Source of the DNA: Eudoraea sp.
Lineage (GTDB): Bacteria; Bacteroidota; Bacteroidia; Flavobacteriales; Flavobacteriaceae
Length of the DNA stretch: 7,683 nt
NCBI GenBank assembly: GCA_024642325.1
Contig: JAHEBI010000100.1
Coordinates: 1-7,683, forward strand
Direction: 5' to 3'
Shown: positions 1-7,224 of the stretch, piece by piece
Layout: each line of letters begins with the position of its first letter
How positions within the stretch are numbered: the first letter of the stretch is position 1
Program-made: the position numbers and the translations under genes
The notes under the pieces: model-generated
Told to the model about the DNA's origin: nothing
What the model saw: only the letters and a program-made list of their open reading frames with translations
Databases searched by the model: none

Positions 1-60
1 CCTGAATTTAATCAGAAATTATGGGCGGCCGGAATAGGAGCAATCAGAACTAAAAAATAA
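1..60 (+). CDS. C-terminal end of an unrecognised protein (partial)
   Basis: An open frame enters from the left edge and ends at the TAA at 58-60. Only 19 residues are visible (PEFNQKLWAAGIGAIRTKK), too few to assign a family. The final A of its stop codon is the first base of the hemJ ATG (TAATG), so the two genes are probably co-transcribed and translationally coupled. The link to hemJ would make a haem-synthesis gene a natural guess, but the visible residues show no haem-enzyme motif I can recognise, so I leave it unnamed. That it is a real gene end is supported only by the tight junction. Confidence 0.6.
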   Translation, partial: PEFNQKLWAAGIGAIRTKK

Positions 61-611
61 TGGAGGAATACTATAATTATATTAAGGCACTTCACCTCAT
101 ATTTGTAGTAACCTGGTTTGCTGGATTATTTTATATCCCCAGATTGTTTATATACCACATTGAAGCGGATGAAAAGCCATCCCCGGATAAAGAAATACTT
201 TCTGATCAGTTGAAGTTAATGACCAAAAGACTTTGGTATATTATTACATGGCCTTCAGCTTTTTTAAGTACGATATTTGCGGTCTGGTTGTTACTGCTGA
301 TTCCAGCCTGGTTAGAGCAACCATGGATGCATATTAAATTGTTCTTTGTGGTATTGCTAATTATTTATCATTTGAAAACCCATATGATCTATCTTCAATT
401 ACAACGCGATGAAATAAAATATACTTCCAATTTTATGCGTATTTGGAATGAAGGGGCTACTGTAATTTTATTTGCAGTCACCTTTTTGGTCATATTAAAG
501 GGTACTTTCAGCTGGATATTTGGAGTATTGGGGATTATTGTACTTGGTATTCTATTAATGCTTGGGATTCGTTTATACAAAAGGATTAGGGATAAAAATC
601 CCAATGCTTAA
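60..611 (+). CDS. hemJ: HemJ protoporphyrinogen IX oxidase
   Basis: This 183-residue polytopic membrane protein fits the HemJ family (UPF0093, often labelled CopD-like), which oxidises protoporphyrinogen IX to protoporphyrin IX, the penultimate step of protoporphyrin-dependent haem synthesis, in the cytoplasmic membrane. The family signature opens the protein: KALHLIFVVTWFAGLFYIPR at residues 9-28, with the conserved His at 12, followed by FIYH (His33). A second conserved block lies at about 89-94 (WMHIKL), where Lys93 matches the lysine considered essential in the family. Hydrophobic segments fall at about 8-30, 60-83, 91-111, 130-148 and 150-172; the tail is basic. The length is normal. The ATG overlaps the stop of the upstream gene by one base, which supports this start. 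The sensor kinase gene follows after 44 bases. Family assignment is strong; activity is inferred from family knowledge. Confidence 0.92.
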   Translation: MEEYYNYIKALHLIFVVTWFAGLFYIPRLFIYHIEADEKPSPDKEILSDQLKLMTKRLWYIITWPSAFLSTIFAVWLLLLIPAWLEQPWMHIKLFFVVLLIIYHLKTHMIYLQLQRDEIKYTSNFMRIWNEGATVILFAVTFLVILKGTFSWIFGVLGIIVLGILLMLGIRLYKRIRDKNPNA

Positions 612-655
612 TCTGCTTCTGTACGGGAATTTGATAAGTTGCTTTGGCTTGATTA

Positions 656-2161
656 TTGTTATCTTTAAACCTAAATAAAGAGTCCTTGCTTAAAAAGTTA
701 TCCCTTCGATCCCGAATATTTGTCGCTATGATTTTACTGGTGGCTATCGCATCAGTATTAATAGCCGGGGTTACTATTTACCAATACAGAGAGCAATCAA
801 AAGATTACCATAAAGATCGATTGGAGCGTAAAGAAGGTCAGATACAGCAGAGTATAGCCTATACTTTACAGGAAACCACCTATCCCGTAACGACAGAGAA
901 TCTTTCATTAATATTCAAAGATGAAATTTATCGGATTGCTGATATTCATAATGTTAATTTCAATATTTATGACCTTGAAGGGAATTTAATCAAAACCTCA
1001 AAACCAAGATTCAGAAATGATTCCATTAGCCTTCACCTGGAGCCGCAAATAATCAATATGTTATCCAATACAGTTGAAAAGCGTTATGTGCAGGATGATA
1101 TGGCTGCAGGGGATGAGTATCAGGCTTCATATACCTACATAGTTGACGATAAATTTAAACCACTTGGTATATTAAATTTGCCTTATTATCAGGATAACTC
1201 CTTTAACGATATGGAACTCAAAGAATTCCTGATGCGCCTGGGGGTAGTTTATCTGTTTATGTTGCTAATTGCAATTGTTTTGGCTTATTTCATTTCCAAA
1301 TACATTACCCGCTCCTTAAAAACTATTTCAGATAAGATTACCCAGACAGATATTACGAAAAGAAATGAAAAGATCTTTATTGAAAATCCGGGACACGAAA
1401 TAGGAAAACTTATTGAATCCTATAATGATATGATTGATGAATTAGAAATAAGTGCAGCAAAACTTGGCAGGAGCGAAAGGGAAAGGGCTTGGCGTGAGAT
1501 GGCCAAACAGGTGGCTCATGAAATTAAAAACCCACTTACTCCTATGAGGCTAAGTGTACAAAGTTTTGAAAGAAAATTTAATCCTGAAGACCCTGATGTG
1601 CACAAGAAAGTGAAGGAATATTCCAGGACTTTGATCCAGCAAATAGATACATTGAGCAGCATCGCATCTGCTTTTTCAAGTTTTGCGGAAATGCCTGCTC
1701 AACAGAATGAAAATATTAATGTGGTTAAAATAGTCAAACTGGCTTTGGACATTTTTAACGAAAAATATATACATTTTGTGGCAGACGAAGAGGAAATTAT
1801 TGCAAAGTTGGACCGCACTCAATTAATACGCGTAATTACCAATTTGGTGAAGAATGCTATTCAGGCAATTCCCGAAGTGAATTCACCAAGAATATTGGTT
1901 TCGGTAGTGTCTGAAGGAAGTAAAGTAAAGATTTCAGTTGCAGACAATGGCATCGGTATTCAGGATGGGTTTAAGGATAAGGTTTTTGAGCCCAAGTTTA
2001 CAACTAAATCAAGCGGAATGGGCTTAGGCCTGGGAATGGTAAAGAATATTGTTGAGACCTATAGCGGGAGTATTAATTTTACATCCCAACCAGGGAAGGG
2101 AACAGTATTTACGGTTATCTTTCCAAAAACAGTAAAAAAATATAACAATAAACGCCTATGA
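656..2161 (+). CDS. NtrY-like sensor histidine kinase with HAMP domain
   Basis: A 501-residue membrane histidine kinase that should autophosphorylate in response to an extracytoplasmic signal. Order: short basic N-terminus, TM1 at about 21-43, a periplasmic region at 44-190 with a PAS/Cache-like pattern (NFNIYDLEGNLI at 101-112), TM2 at about 194-214, HAMP at about 215-268, then the dimerisation/phosphoacceptor domain with H-box VAHEIKNPLTPMRLS and His288 as phosphoacceptor. The ATPase domain is intact: N-box NLVKNAIQ (396-403), G1 DNGIG (430-434), F-box VFEPKFTTKSSG and G2 GMGLGLG (454-460). HEIKNPLTP is typical of NtrY/NtrB-type kinases. A stop at 650-652 blocks upstream extension, so translation starts at TTG 656 or at a later codon (TTG 686, ATG 728); ATG 728 would cut into TM1. 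Its stop overlaps the next start (ATGA). No response regulator lies in the window, so partner and signal are unknown. Confidence 0.9.
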   Translation: MLSLNLNKESLLKKLSLRSRIFVAMILLVAIASVLIAGVTIYQYREQSKDYHKDRLERKEGQIQQSIAYTLQETTYPVTTENLSLIFKDEIYRIADIHNVNFNIYDLEGNLIKTSKPRFRNDSISLHLEPQIINMLSNTVEKRYVQDDMAAGDEYQASYTYIVDDKFKPLGILNLPYYQDNSFNDMELKEFLMRLGVVYLFMLLIAIVLAYFISKYITRSLKTISDKITQTDITKRNEKIFIENPGHEIGKLIESYNDMIDELEISAAKLGRSERERAWREMAKQVAHEIKNPLTPMRLSVQSFERKFNPEDPDVHKKVKEYSRTLIQQIDTLSSIASAFSSFAEMPAQQNENINVVKIVKLALDIFNEKYIHFVADEEEIIAKLDRTQLIRVITNLVKNAIQAIPEVNSPRILVSVVSEGSKVKISVADNGIGIQDGFKDKVFEPKFTTKSSGMGLGLGMVKNIVETYSGSINFTSQPGKGTVFTVIFPKTVKKYNNKRL

Positions 2162-2943
2162 ACTTTGAAAATATACTTGTAGAGCTCAAAGATAAACTGG
2201 CAACTGTTACCATTAACAGGCCAAATAAATTAAATGCATTAAACAGGGCCACAATTAAAGACCTAAGCAAGGCATTTAAGATACTGGATAAAAACAAATT
2301 GATAAGGGTTATTATACTTACCGGAAGTGGAGAAAAGGCTTTTGTGGCGGGCGCGGATATTTCAGAATTTGCAAACTATAATGAAAAGGAAGGCAGGGAG
2401 CTGGCCGCAAAAGGCCAGAAGAACCTTTTTACCCTAATAGAGAACCTGTCTACCCCTGTTATCGCAGCTATCAATGGTTTTGCCCTTGGAGGCGGACTGG
2501 AATTAGCGATGGCCTGTCATTTCAGACTGGCCAGCAATAGTGCCAAAATGGGTTTGCCCGAAGTTTCTTTGGGAGTGATTCCCGGATATGGCGGCACACA
2601 GCGATTACCTCAATTAATTGGAAAAGGAAGGGCTATGGAGCTGATTATGACCGCCGGTATGATCGATGCAGAAAAAGCTTTGTCCTATGGTCTTGTAAAC
2701 CAAGTGGTTCCCCAGGAAGAACTATTGCCTCTTTGTTTGAAAATAGCTGGCAAGATATCGAATAACTCACCTGTTGCAATTTCTTATGCAATAAAAGCAG
2801 TAAATGCGGGTTTTAAGAGTAATGCGAAAGGGTTTGAAACCGAGATAATTGCATTTGGAAGCTGTTTTGGAACAGACGATTTTAAAGAAGGGACCACAGC
2901 CTTTTTAGAAAAAAGAAAAGCAGAATTTCCCGGAACCCGATGA
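2158..2943 (+). CDS. Enoyl-CoA hydratase/isomerase (crotonase family)
   Basis: This 261-residue protein is a complete crotonase-fold enzyme, probably adding water to trans-2-enoyl-CoA in fatty-acid or amino-acid degradation in the cytosol. The first oxyanion-hole segment is AFVAGADI at 61-68; the second is NGFALGGGLELA at 107-118. Both acid/base glutamates of true hydratases are present: Glu115 in GGLELA and Glu135 in LPEVSLG, with the 20-residue spacing seen in mammalian mitochondrial enoyl-CoA hydratase (Glu144/Glu164). PGYGGTQRLP at 142-151 and the C-terminal FLEKRKAEF (249-257) are also typical. The length fits single-domain hydratases, so it is not a fragment of a FadB-type fusion. The ATG lies inside the kinase stop (ATGA), indicating translational coupling. 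The exact substrate cannot be read from sequence; a crotonyl-CoA-type short-chain hydratase is plausible. No other beta-oxidation gene is in the window. Confidence 0.93.
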   Translation: MNFENILVELKDKLATVTINRPNKLNALNRATIKDLSKAFKILDKNKLIRVIILTGSGEKAFVAGADISEFANYNEKEGRELAAKGQKNLFTLIENLSTPVIAAINGFALGGGLELAMACHFRLASNSAKMGLPEVSLGVIPGYGGTQRLPQLIGKGRAMELIMTAGMIDAEKALSYGLVNQVVPQEELLPLCLKIAGKISNNSPVAISYAIKAVNAGFKSNAKGFETEIIAFGSCFGTDDFKEGTTAFLEKRKAEFPGTR

Positions 2944-2964
2944 GCCTAAAATTGATCATCTATC

Positions 2965-4515
2965 ATGAAAATTCGTTTTATCGTTTTATTTGCAGTTTTT
3001 ACTGCGATGTTTTCTTACGGGCAAAAAATGCCTATTTCCTATGATTTTGGAGAAAAGTACAACGACATATATAAGTATTCCAATTTAGTTTCCATTTCTG
3101 AAGACGGTACTGGCGGTACAATCTTGGTAAGAGCATACTATACAGGAATGATCCTGAAACCTAAAGGATTTTTTATAGAGCATTATAATAAGGACCTCGA
3201 ACTGATTTCCGAATACAATTACAAATTAAAAGGACCTGATCTTATAGAAGGTTACGTTAAAAACGGACAATTGTATTTATTGTTTTTGGATTATAATCTG
3301 GAGAATACATCATATGATTATATTGTTCATCGCAGCCCGATTTCAAATTTTAACTTTACCCAGGAGAAGTTACTTTCAATTCAGTCAGAGCAAGTACAAC
3401 AACCTTATGACCACAACTACTACAACAGAAATTTCTCCTCCGGATTTACTACAACGGCCTTATTCAATGATGATAAAAACGCCTTTATAATCAGTGCGCA
3501 TTTTAAGAAGGGAAAGATAAACCAACATAATATTTATTTGTTTAATGCTTCTCTCAAAAAAATATTCGAGCAGGATTTTTCTAATGAAATAGAGGAAAAG
3601 AATTATGCTTTTGAAAATATAGCTGTCTCGCCAAATATGGATCGTGCATACATTATAGGTAAGGCATATTTTAAGAAGAAACGATTTAGCGCTTTGGAAC
3701 GTAAGTTTCAGTATGAGCTGATTATGCTTACCAAAGAAGGTGCCAGCACTCAGGTATTTGATGGGCCCGATAAATATTCAGAAGCCCTAAAGCCTATCCT
3801 AAGGAATAACAGCCTAATTTGTGTTGGGTTTTACGCCGATAGAAAAGATAACAGGTATAATGGGTTGGGATATTTTAAATTGGACCCTATAACACTCGAA
3901 TTCCAGATAAGAAAATACAATCCTTTTTCAGATCAATTTATGAAAGACAAGTTTGGAACCGAGGATGCCGAGCAAGTGAAGAACCTGATATTTAAAAATG
4001 TCAGCTTTACTCAAAATGATGAAATCCTGTTTAATGCTGAGGAATATTTTGTTACCACAAGTGTTCAGGCAAATTCTAGCGGCGGAAGACTAAGGGTGGA
4101 ACGTTTTCATTACAATGATATAGTAAGTGTAAAACTTGATCTGAATGGTGATATGCTTTGGGCAAGAAACATCAATAAATCTGAAGTAACACAGGGTGAT
4201 GGAGCATATGCATCCTACAGCTCCTACACTAAGAATGACAACACCTACTTTTTTATAAGTTCTTCGGCTGAAAACCCTCAGTTACTGAATAATGAACGAC
4301 TGATTTTTAAACAAGGCCTTAGCAGGAATAGAAATGTCTTTGTGATCCAATTGGACAAACAGGGTAAAATGAGTTATGAAAAAATTATTGATGATAAAGA
4401 AGCTCGCCTGCCGCTTATGGTTTCAAAACCTCTGATGGATTTCAATGATGACGCGGTTTTGTTTTACGCCAAAAGAGGAACTAAAAAGCAACTAGTGAAT
4501 GTCTCTGTCAATTAA
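2965..4515 (+). CDS. Secreted or periplasmic propeller-like protein of unknown function
   Basis: I cannot name this 516-residue protein. It begins with a Sec signal peptide (MKIRF, hydrophobic to about 17, then SYGQ), with likely cleavage after Gln20; there is no lipobox Cys and no C-terminal type IX sorting domain that I can recognise. The mature part is rich in Tyr, Phe, Asn and Asp and looks like repeated antiparallel strands: an aliphatic/aromatic strand, a variable loop, a strand reporting 'V.LD..G', then a charged end. Approximate units are 50-85, 102-140, 172-205, 227-266, 283-320, 352-405, 427-476 and a short closing 496-516. The clearest is 352-405, with EILFNAEEYF, then YNDIVSVKLDLNGDMLWA at 383-400. 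This suggests a beta-propeller (inference), perhaps a binding or scaffold protein at the envelope. It starts 21 bases after the hydratase gene, so probably belongs to the same operon. Confidence 0.8.
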   Translation: MKIRFIVLFAVFTAMFSYGQKMPISYDFGEKYNDIYKYSNLVSISEDGTGGTILVRAYYTGMILKPKGFFIEHYNKDLELISEYNYKLKGPDLIEGYVKNGQLYLLFLDYNLENTSYDYIVHRSPISNFNFTQEKLLSIQSEQVQQPYDHNYYNRNFSSGFTTTALFNDDKNAFIISAHFKKGKINQHNIYLFNASLKKIFEQDFSNEIEEKNYAFENIAVSPNMDRAYIIGKAYFKKKRFSALERKFQYELIMLTKEGASTQVFDGPDKYSEALKPILRNNSLICVGFYADRKDNRYNGLGYFKLDPITLEFQIRKYNPFSDQFMKDKFGTEDAEQVKNLIFKNVSFTQNDEILFNAEEYFVTTSVQANSSGGRLRVERFHYNDIVSVKLDLNGDMLWARNINKSEVTQGDGAYASYSSYTKNDNTYFFISSSAENPQLLNNERLIFKQGLSRNRNVFVIQLDKQGKMSYEKIIDDKEARLPLMVSKPLMDFNDDAVLFYAKRGTKKQLVNVSVN

Positions 4516-4520
4516 ATAAA

Positions 4521-4552
4521 CTTGTTTCAATAGGAATAAATCCATAAATTTG
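4521..4552 (+). promoter_or_regulatory. Putative Bacteroidota-type promoter of the radical SAM gene
   Basis: A -7 element TAAATTTG at 4545-4552 matches the Bacteroidota consensus TAnnTTTG at every fixed position. A TTG at 4522-4524 lies 20 bases upstream, the spacing expected for the -33 element of the group's primary sigma factor. It sits in the 52-base gap after the propeller gene and would start transcription roughly 4-8 bases downstream of the -7 box. That leaves a leader of about ten bases before the TTG codon at 4568. The match is by eye; such motifs also arise by chance in AT-rich DNA, but position and spacing favour a real promoter. Confidence 0.6.
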
Positions 4553-4570
4553 GAATAAATCCATATATTG
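4533..4570 (+). repeat. 19-base near-perfect tandem duplication ahead of the radical SAM gene
   Basis: Copy 1 (4533-4551) reads GGAATAAATCCATAAATTT and copy 2 (4552-4570) reads GGAATAAATCCATATATTG. They match at 17 of 19 positions, with the first 14 identical, and abut without a spacer. Copy 1 carries nearly all of the putative -7 promoter element, whose last G is the first base of copy 2; copy 2 supplies the leader and ends exactly on the TTG start codon. It could be a recent slippage duplication or a double binding site for a regulator. Confidence 0.85.
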
Positions 4571-5644
4571 AAGCAAGATAAATTTATTAGAGGAAGGGGT
4601 GCCCAGCAAAATACACCGAACAGATTTCTTAAACACATACACGAATTACAACAGGACTTTCTTGAATTTTGCAGGAAGGAAGGAGAAGAAGCTACCCAAA
4701 TAAAAACTCAATACCTGCCGGTTTTTCCTAAAAGCATTGTTAATAAAGTAACCAGTCCGGACGTGGGTATGGAATATTCAATGAATCCATATCAGGGGTG
4801 TGAACATGGTTGCATTTATTGCTATGCCCGAAACACACACGAATATTGGGGTCTAAGCGCGGGGTTAGACTTTGAACAAAAAATATTAGTAAAAAAGGAC
4901 GCCCCCGGGTTGCTTGAAACCAAATTAAAAAACAATAAATGGAAAGCGGCCCCCATCGTACTTTCAGGAAATACAGATTGTTACCAACCCGCAGAGAAGG
5001 AATTTAAGATTACAAGGGCATGTCTGGAGGTATTTTTGCGATACCGTCATCCTGTAGGGATCATCACCAAAAATTCCTTGATCCTGAGGGATATGGATTT
5101 GTTAAAGGAATTGAATTTTTACGGACTGGTAGGGGTAAATATATCAATTACATCACTTTCGGAAGATACCAGAAGAATTTTAGAACCTAGGACTACAACC
5201 ATAAAAAAACGTTTGAATACGATTGCTGCGCTGGCCGGGAATAATATCCCTGTTAATGCTATGCTGGCTCCGATTATTCCGGGGATAAATAGTCATGAAA
5301 TTATAAATTTGGCAAAAGTCACGGCAGATCACGGTGCTTCTTCTTTTGCATATACCATAGTCCGTTTAAATGGAGCCATTGGCGTTATTTTTGCAGACTG
5401 GATCCGGAAAACGATGCCTGATAAGGCAGAAAAGGTTTTGAGTCTTATTGCGTCATGCCATGGGGGGACTTTAAATGACAGTAGATTTGGTTTGCGCAGT
5501 AAGGGTGAAGGCAATATTGCACTCCAAATACAGGAAATGGCTAAATTGGCCAAATTGAAATATTATAAGGGAAGGTCTTTTCCAAAATTAAACAGGGAAT
5601 TACACGAGCAATATAAACAGGGTCAAATGAAATTGTTCAACTAG
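4568..5644 (+). CDS. PA0069-family (SplB-like) radical SAM protein
   Basis: A 358-residue radical SAM protein of the PA0069 type within the SplB-like group, related to spore photoproduct lyase; its own reaction is not established. The cluster motif lies at 73-87, NPYQGCEHGCIYCYA, with Cys78, Cys82 and Cys85 in CX3CX2C spacing to bind the 4Fe-4S cluster. Other SplB-like marks are SGNTDCYQPAEKEFKITR (133-150), GIITKNSLILRD (164-175), VNISITSL (190-197), LEPR (205-208) and APIIPGIN (234-241). The C-terminus, QMKLFN, resembles a sliding-clamp-binding peptide. An in-frame TAA at 4556-4558 limits upstream extension, and the KFIRGRGAQ motif at residues 5-13 needs a start near here, so TTG 4568 is the likely start; the first internal ATG (residue 68) would remove this conserved N-terminus. 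It has its own putative promoter and ends 56 bases before a convergent gene. Confidence 0.9.
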   Translation: MKQDKFIRGRGAQQNTPNRFLKHIHELQQDFLEFCRKEGEEATQIKTQYLPVFPKSIVNKVTSPDVGMEYSMNPYQGCEHGCIYCYARNTHEYWGLSAGLDFEQKILVKKDAPGLLETKLKNNKWKAAPIVLSGNTDCYQPAEKEFKITRACLEVFLRYRHPVGIITKNSLILRDMDLLKELNFYGLVGVNISITSLSEDTRRILEPRTTTIKKRLNTIAALAGNNIPVNAMLAPIIPGINSHEIINLAKVTADHGASSFAYTIVRLNGAIGVIFADWIRKTMPDKAEKVLSLIASCHGGTLNDSRFGLRSKGEGNIALQIQEMAKLAKLKYYKGRSFPKLNRELHEQYKQGQMKLFN

Positions 5645-5661
5645 GGTTCTCTTATAAATGT

Positions 5662-5696
5662 CCTTTATGAGCTTTAAGTCAGCAAAAAGCTAAAGG
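5662..5696. terminator. Weak hairpin candidate between convergent genes
   Basis: The 56-base gap between the convergent radical SAM and oxidoreductase genes can form a 6-base-pair stem, AGCTTT at 5670-5675 with AAAGCT at 5686-5691 (10-base loop), or an alternative stem CCTTTA at 5662-5667 with TAAAGG at 5691-5696. Neither is GC-rich and neither is followed by a clear T run on either strand. Position favours a shared terminator; the sequence supports it only weakly. Confidence 0.25.
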
Positions 5697-5700
5697 CCAG

Positions 5701-7110
5701 CTAACCAAGTTCCCATCCTTTTCTATAAGTACCCTTTACCCATTCGTTGGCCTTCTCATAATTAGTGACCCTCATCTGCTCTCCATCCCAAAGTATTTTT
5801 CGTCTGCCAGGATATATAAATCCACGGCCACTGGCATTTGCCTCTTTGTACTGAAAGGACTTAATAGCAAGGTTTCCCATTAAAACAGCCTCGGTCAGAG
5901 GTCCTGATCGTTTAAAATCAGAGGAAGTCTCCAGGCCTTCTAAACAAGCTTCCACCCAATTTTGTTGATGCCCACCGGTATCACCTTTGATTCTTTTTAA
6001 ATAAGGTTTTGGGGGTTTTATGTTTTTCATCATTTCAGAAGGTAACAACCTTGCATTTCTGGAATAGGTATCACAAACCAGAATACCTTTAGAACCATAA
6101 AAAACAGTACCTCCACCAGAATCTCCGATGGTTTCATCGTCTTTTAATTCATCGGGCAGATCAGGCATCAGCCCACCATCATACCAGTTTAAGGCGATAC
6201 CACCATGTTCCGGGGTATTGAATTTAAGCCTGACCAGGGAAGAAGCAGGACAGGATTCACTGTAATCAGCTTCAATGAAGTCTCCTACCCAATTGGTAGT
6301 GCAACTGGCCTCAGCCTCGGTTGGATATCCAAGGTCCAGCACTCCGAAAGGAGTTTCCATAATATGACAACCCATATCGCCTAGTGCCCCTGTTCCAAAA
6401 TCCCACCAACCTCTCCATTTAAATGGAAGATAGGAATCACTATAATCCCGCATTTCTGCGGGACCTAACCATAAATCCCAATCGAGACCTTCCGGAATGG
6501 GATCTACCTGGGTTGGTAATGGAACGCCCTGAGGCCATACGGGCCTGTTTGTCCAACAATCAACTCTTTCCACTTTGCCTATTATCCCGGATTGTATCCA
6601 TTCCTTAGCTTCCCGGCTTCCATCACTGGATGCACCCTGATTCCCCATTTGAGTAACTATACCATTTTCCCTGGCAACCCTTGTCATTAATCGCGCCTCT
6701 GCAATATTGTGGGTTAACGGCTTTTCTACATAAGCATGTTTCTTTTCACGCATAAACGGTAATGCAATGGTTGCGTGCGTATGATCAGGAGTAGCTACCA
6801 TTATGGCATCTATTTCATTCAAATGATTGTCAAAGACCTTTCGGAAATCCTTATAGATTTTTGCTTTTGAGTATTTTTTATAACTCTTTTCCGCTCTCCG
6901 GTCGTCAACATCACACAAGGTAACATACTTTACCTTGTTGGTCCTATCAAGACCATTCAAAACACTGGATCCACGTCCACCCACACCAAAGGCCGAGACA
7001 TATAGTGTATCACTGGGGGGGATGTGGCCTTTACCTAAAACAAAACTGGGGACAATTGAGAAAACAGCAGAAGATGCAACTGCTTTTTTGACAAATACTC
7101 TTCTTTTCAT
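5701..7110 (-). CDS. Tat-exported Gfo/Idh/MocA-family oxidoreductase
   Basis: A 469-residue NAD(P)-dependent oxidoreductase of the Gfo/Idh/MocA family, predicted to be exported folded by the Tat system and to act on a sugar or sugar-like substrate. The N-terminus MKRRVFVKKAVASSAVF has the twin arginines (3-4), FVKK and a hydrophobic stretch to about 25. The Rossmann glycine motif is GVGGRG at 42-47, with CDVDDRR (66-72) after the second strand, ATPDHTHA at 106-113 and the family-defining EKP at 129-131. The catalytic-domain segment GALGDMGCHIMETPF (241-255) contains His249. Length and C-terminal half fit the secreted Bacteroidota/Planctomycetes-type members. The open frame continues upstream to 7158, but ATG 7110 is chosen because it puts the Tat motif at the very N-terminus. 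Substrate is unknown; many such proteins sit in glycan-use loci, yet no glycan gene is seen here. The HD-domain gene lies upstream, 114 bases away. Confidence 0.9.
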   Translation of the reverse strand: MKRRVFVKKAVASSAVFSIVPSFVLGKGHIPPSDTLYVSAFGVGGRGSSVLNGLDRTNKVKYVTLCDVDDRRAEKSYKKYSKAKIYKDFRKVFDNHLNEIDAIMVATPDHTHATIALPFMREKKHAYVEKPLTHNIAEARLMTRVARENGIVTQMGNQGASSDGSREAKEWIQSGIIGKVERVDCWTNRPVWPQGVPLPTQVDPIPEGLDWDLWLGPAEMRDYSDSYLPFKWRGWWDFGTGALGDMGCHIMETPFGVLDLGYPTEAEASCTTNWVGDFIEADYSESCPASSLVRLKFNTPEHGGIALNWYDGGLMPDLPDELKDDETIGDSGGGTVFYGSKGILVCDTYSRNARLLPSEMMKNIKPPKPYLKRIKGDTGGHQQNWVEACLEGLETSSDFKRSGPLTEAVLMGNLAIKSFQYKEANASGRGFIYPGRRKILWDGEQMRVTNYEKANEWVKGTYRKGWELG

Positions 7111-7224
7111 ACAGGATTGGATTTCATAATGAGGCTTGAATATACAAAAAAACAGCAAGTAATATTTTTTGATGAAAATTTAGAACTGACTATATAAAAA
7201 TTAAGGCCTATAATCCATCTTAAA

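Noticed and set aside
604..678. A 24-codon hydrophobic open frame starting at ATG 604, bridging the hemJ end and the kinase start
   Set aside because: Its start overlaps hemJ and its end runs into the kinase gene; no ribosome-binding signal or family resemblance supports it, and short hydrophobic frames are common in AT-rich DNA.
6423..6608. A 61-residue + strand open frame inside the oxidoreductase gene
   Set aside because: It is antisense to a strongly conserved gene and shows no family features; treated as a shadow frame, like those at 395-604, 2115-2297, 5329-5553, 6935-7129 and 7107-7298.
7111..7158. Sixteen-codon N-terminal extension of the oxidoreductase
   Set aside because: It would bury the twin-arginine signal behind an unrelated segment containing Cys and Phe residues; ATG 7110 gives a normal Tat leader.
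7145..7180. Possible promoter for the oxidoreductase on the - strand (TTTTTTTG)
   Set aside because: It lacks the A of TAnnTTTG and has no TTG at proper distance upstream; the match is just a T run.
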